Part shown: in pieces, positions 63,501 to 64,000 of the stretch | How positions within the stretch are numbered: position 1 is the first letter of the stretch | How the letters are laid out: every line of letters starts with the position of its first letter | Origin: Nomia melanderi | Taxonomy: Eukaryota > Arthropoda > Insecta > Hymenoptera > Halictidae | Assembly: GCF_051020985.1 (NCBI RefSeq) | Contig: NW_027475133.1 | Coordinates: 992,001 to 1,056,000 of the forward strand | DNA: 64,000 nt | Reading direction: 5' to 3' | Made by a program: the position numbers and the translations under genes | Notes under the pieces: generated by a model | Told to the model about the DNA's origin: nothing | Databases searched by the model: none | What the model saw: only the letters and a program-made list of their open reading frames with translations

Positions 63501-64000
63501 GTGCTATTACAGATAGCGCAATAAATCAGAGTGCATTGTCTGTAGGAGGCCCTGGCGCATGAATCTATGTAGCGGGAACGACCTCGGACCACCAGAGGCC
63601 GAGAAAACCACAGTCTCATGGGTCCGGACACTCAGGGTCAGTGAAAAATCCAATATATATCTGGTTATATCTCGAGTGCTATTACAGATAGCGCAATAAA
63701 TCAGAGTGCATTGTCTGTAGGAGGCCCTGGCGCATGAATCTGTGTAGCGGGAACGACCTCGGACCACCAGAGGCCGAGAAAACCACAGTCTCATGGGTCC
63801 GGACACTCAGGGTCAGTGAAAAATCCAATATATATCTGGTTATATCTCGAGTGCTATTACAGATAGCGCAATAAATCAGAGTGCATTGTCTGTAGGAGGC
63901 CCTGGCGCATGAATCTGTGTAGCGGGAACGACCTCGGACCACCAGAGGCCGAGAAAACCACAGTCTCATTGGTCCGGACGCTCAGGGTCAGGGGAAAATC
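60542..64000. repeat. Long-range repeat, second copy (period 60,541 bp)
   Basis: This is the second copy of bases 1-3459, offset by 60,541 bp. That offset equals 346 monomers of 175 bp minus 9, exactly the net sum of the 14 small indels mapped between the two copies. The only difference seen is at 62148. The insertion in 'cgggaagagacctcgg' at 2861 is reproduced near 63402. Confidence 0.97.

Larger units (their letters stand above)
1..64000. repeat. Tandem satellite DNA array, 175-bp monomer, about 366 copies
   Basis: The entire window is a head-to-tail array of one 175-bp unit in one orientation. The phase mark 'ggtgatatct' recurs at 321, 496, 671 and so on to 63488 at 175-bp steps, disturbed only by rare 1-2 nt indels. 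In order, a unit holds an AT-rich join ('aatccaatatatatct'), 'ggtgatatctcggg', 'attacagatagcgcaataaa', 'gtgcattgtctgtagg', 'ccctggcgcatgaatctg', 'cgggaacgacctcgg', 'accaccaggggccgag' and 'cactcagggtcaggg'. The consensus is about 52.6% G+C with 9 CpGs. No interrupting element, inversion or unique sequence was seen. A nucleosome-sized unit with higher-order structure is typical of centromeric or pericentromeric satellites; this role is inferred. Species and family name are not recognised. Confidence 0.99.

Noticed and set aside
1..64000. CRISPR array
   Set aside because: There are no short repeats separated by unique spacers. The whole 175-bp unit is repeated and no cas genes are present.

Overview
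The whole 64,000-base window is one uninterrupted tandem satellite array. I see no gene, RNA gene, transposon, inversion or unique sequence in it. The unit is 175 bp, about 52-53% G+C, and every copy runs head to tail in the same orientation, about 366 copies in all. A monomer identical to the consensus lies at 35141-35315. Using the 'ggtgatatct' block as the phase mark, I followed the unit from 146 to 63488. The register slips at only 14 small indels before 60.5 kb (13 of 1 nt, one of 2 nt), so almost every unit is exactly 175 bp. Because 175 is not a multiple of 3, the many 65-99-codon open frames recur every 175 bp and are by-products of the repeat, not genes.

The organism cannot be named from this sequence. 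A large homogeneous array with a nucleosome-sized unit and higher-order repeats (HORs) is typical of eukaryotic centromeric or pericentromeric heterochromatin, such as primate alpha satellite at about 171 bp, the frog centromeric repeat at about 174 bp and plant units at about 155-180 bp. A CTCF-like core in each monomer would fit an animal better than a plant or fungus, but this is weak. The consensus has no CENP-B box, since TTCG is absent on both strands.

Layout: 1-17.6 kb carries a marker family ('cccaagaaatc', 'tattaggcccc', 'gtgtagcggg') with a 10/11-monomer HOR (1081-4756), a single-monomer triplication (9557-10098) and a 4-monomer HOR (11160-13500). 17.65-24.19 kb is a two-copy HOR of 17-20 monomers. 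24.2-38.4 kb is canonical and lacks class-B monomers, and holds a two-copy HOR of about 3.3 kb that shares rare indels. 38.5-46.3 kb is rich in class B and has 3-, 14- and 9/10-monomer duplications. 46.3-60.5 kb has a cluster of one-base deletions, a 10-monomer HOR in two full copies plus a partial third (50.03-54.06 kb) and 3-monomer duplications. At 60,542 the sequence returns to base 1 and repeats the first 3,459 bases with one difference, giving a super-period of 60,541 bp, or 346 monomers less 9 net bases.

Two main monomer types exist. Class A is canonical. Class B, with at least 23 copies plus 7 of subtype B', has a sharply bounded block of about 36 nt that is roughly half different at unchanged length. 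Each canonical monomer also carries an EcoRV site, an AATAAA hexamer followed by GT-rich sequence, an imperfect dyad and a CTCF-core-like motif inside the dyad. Block boundaries were read by eye and are good to about 50 bp.
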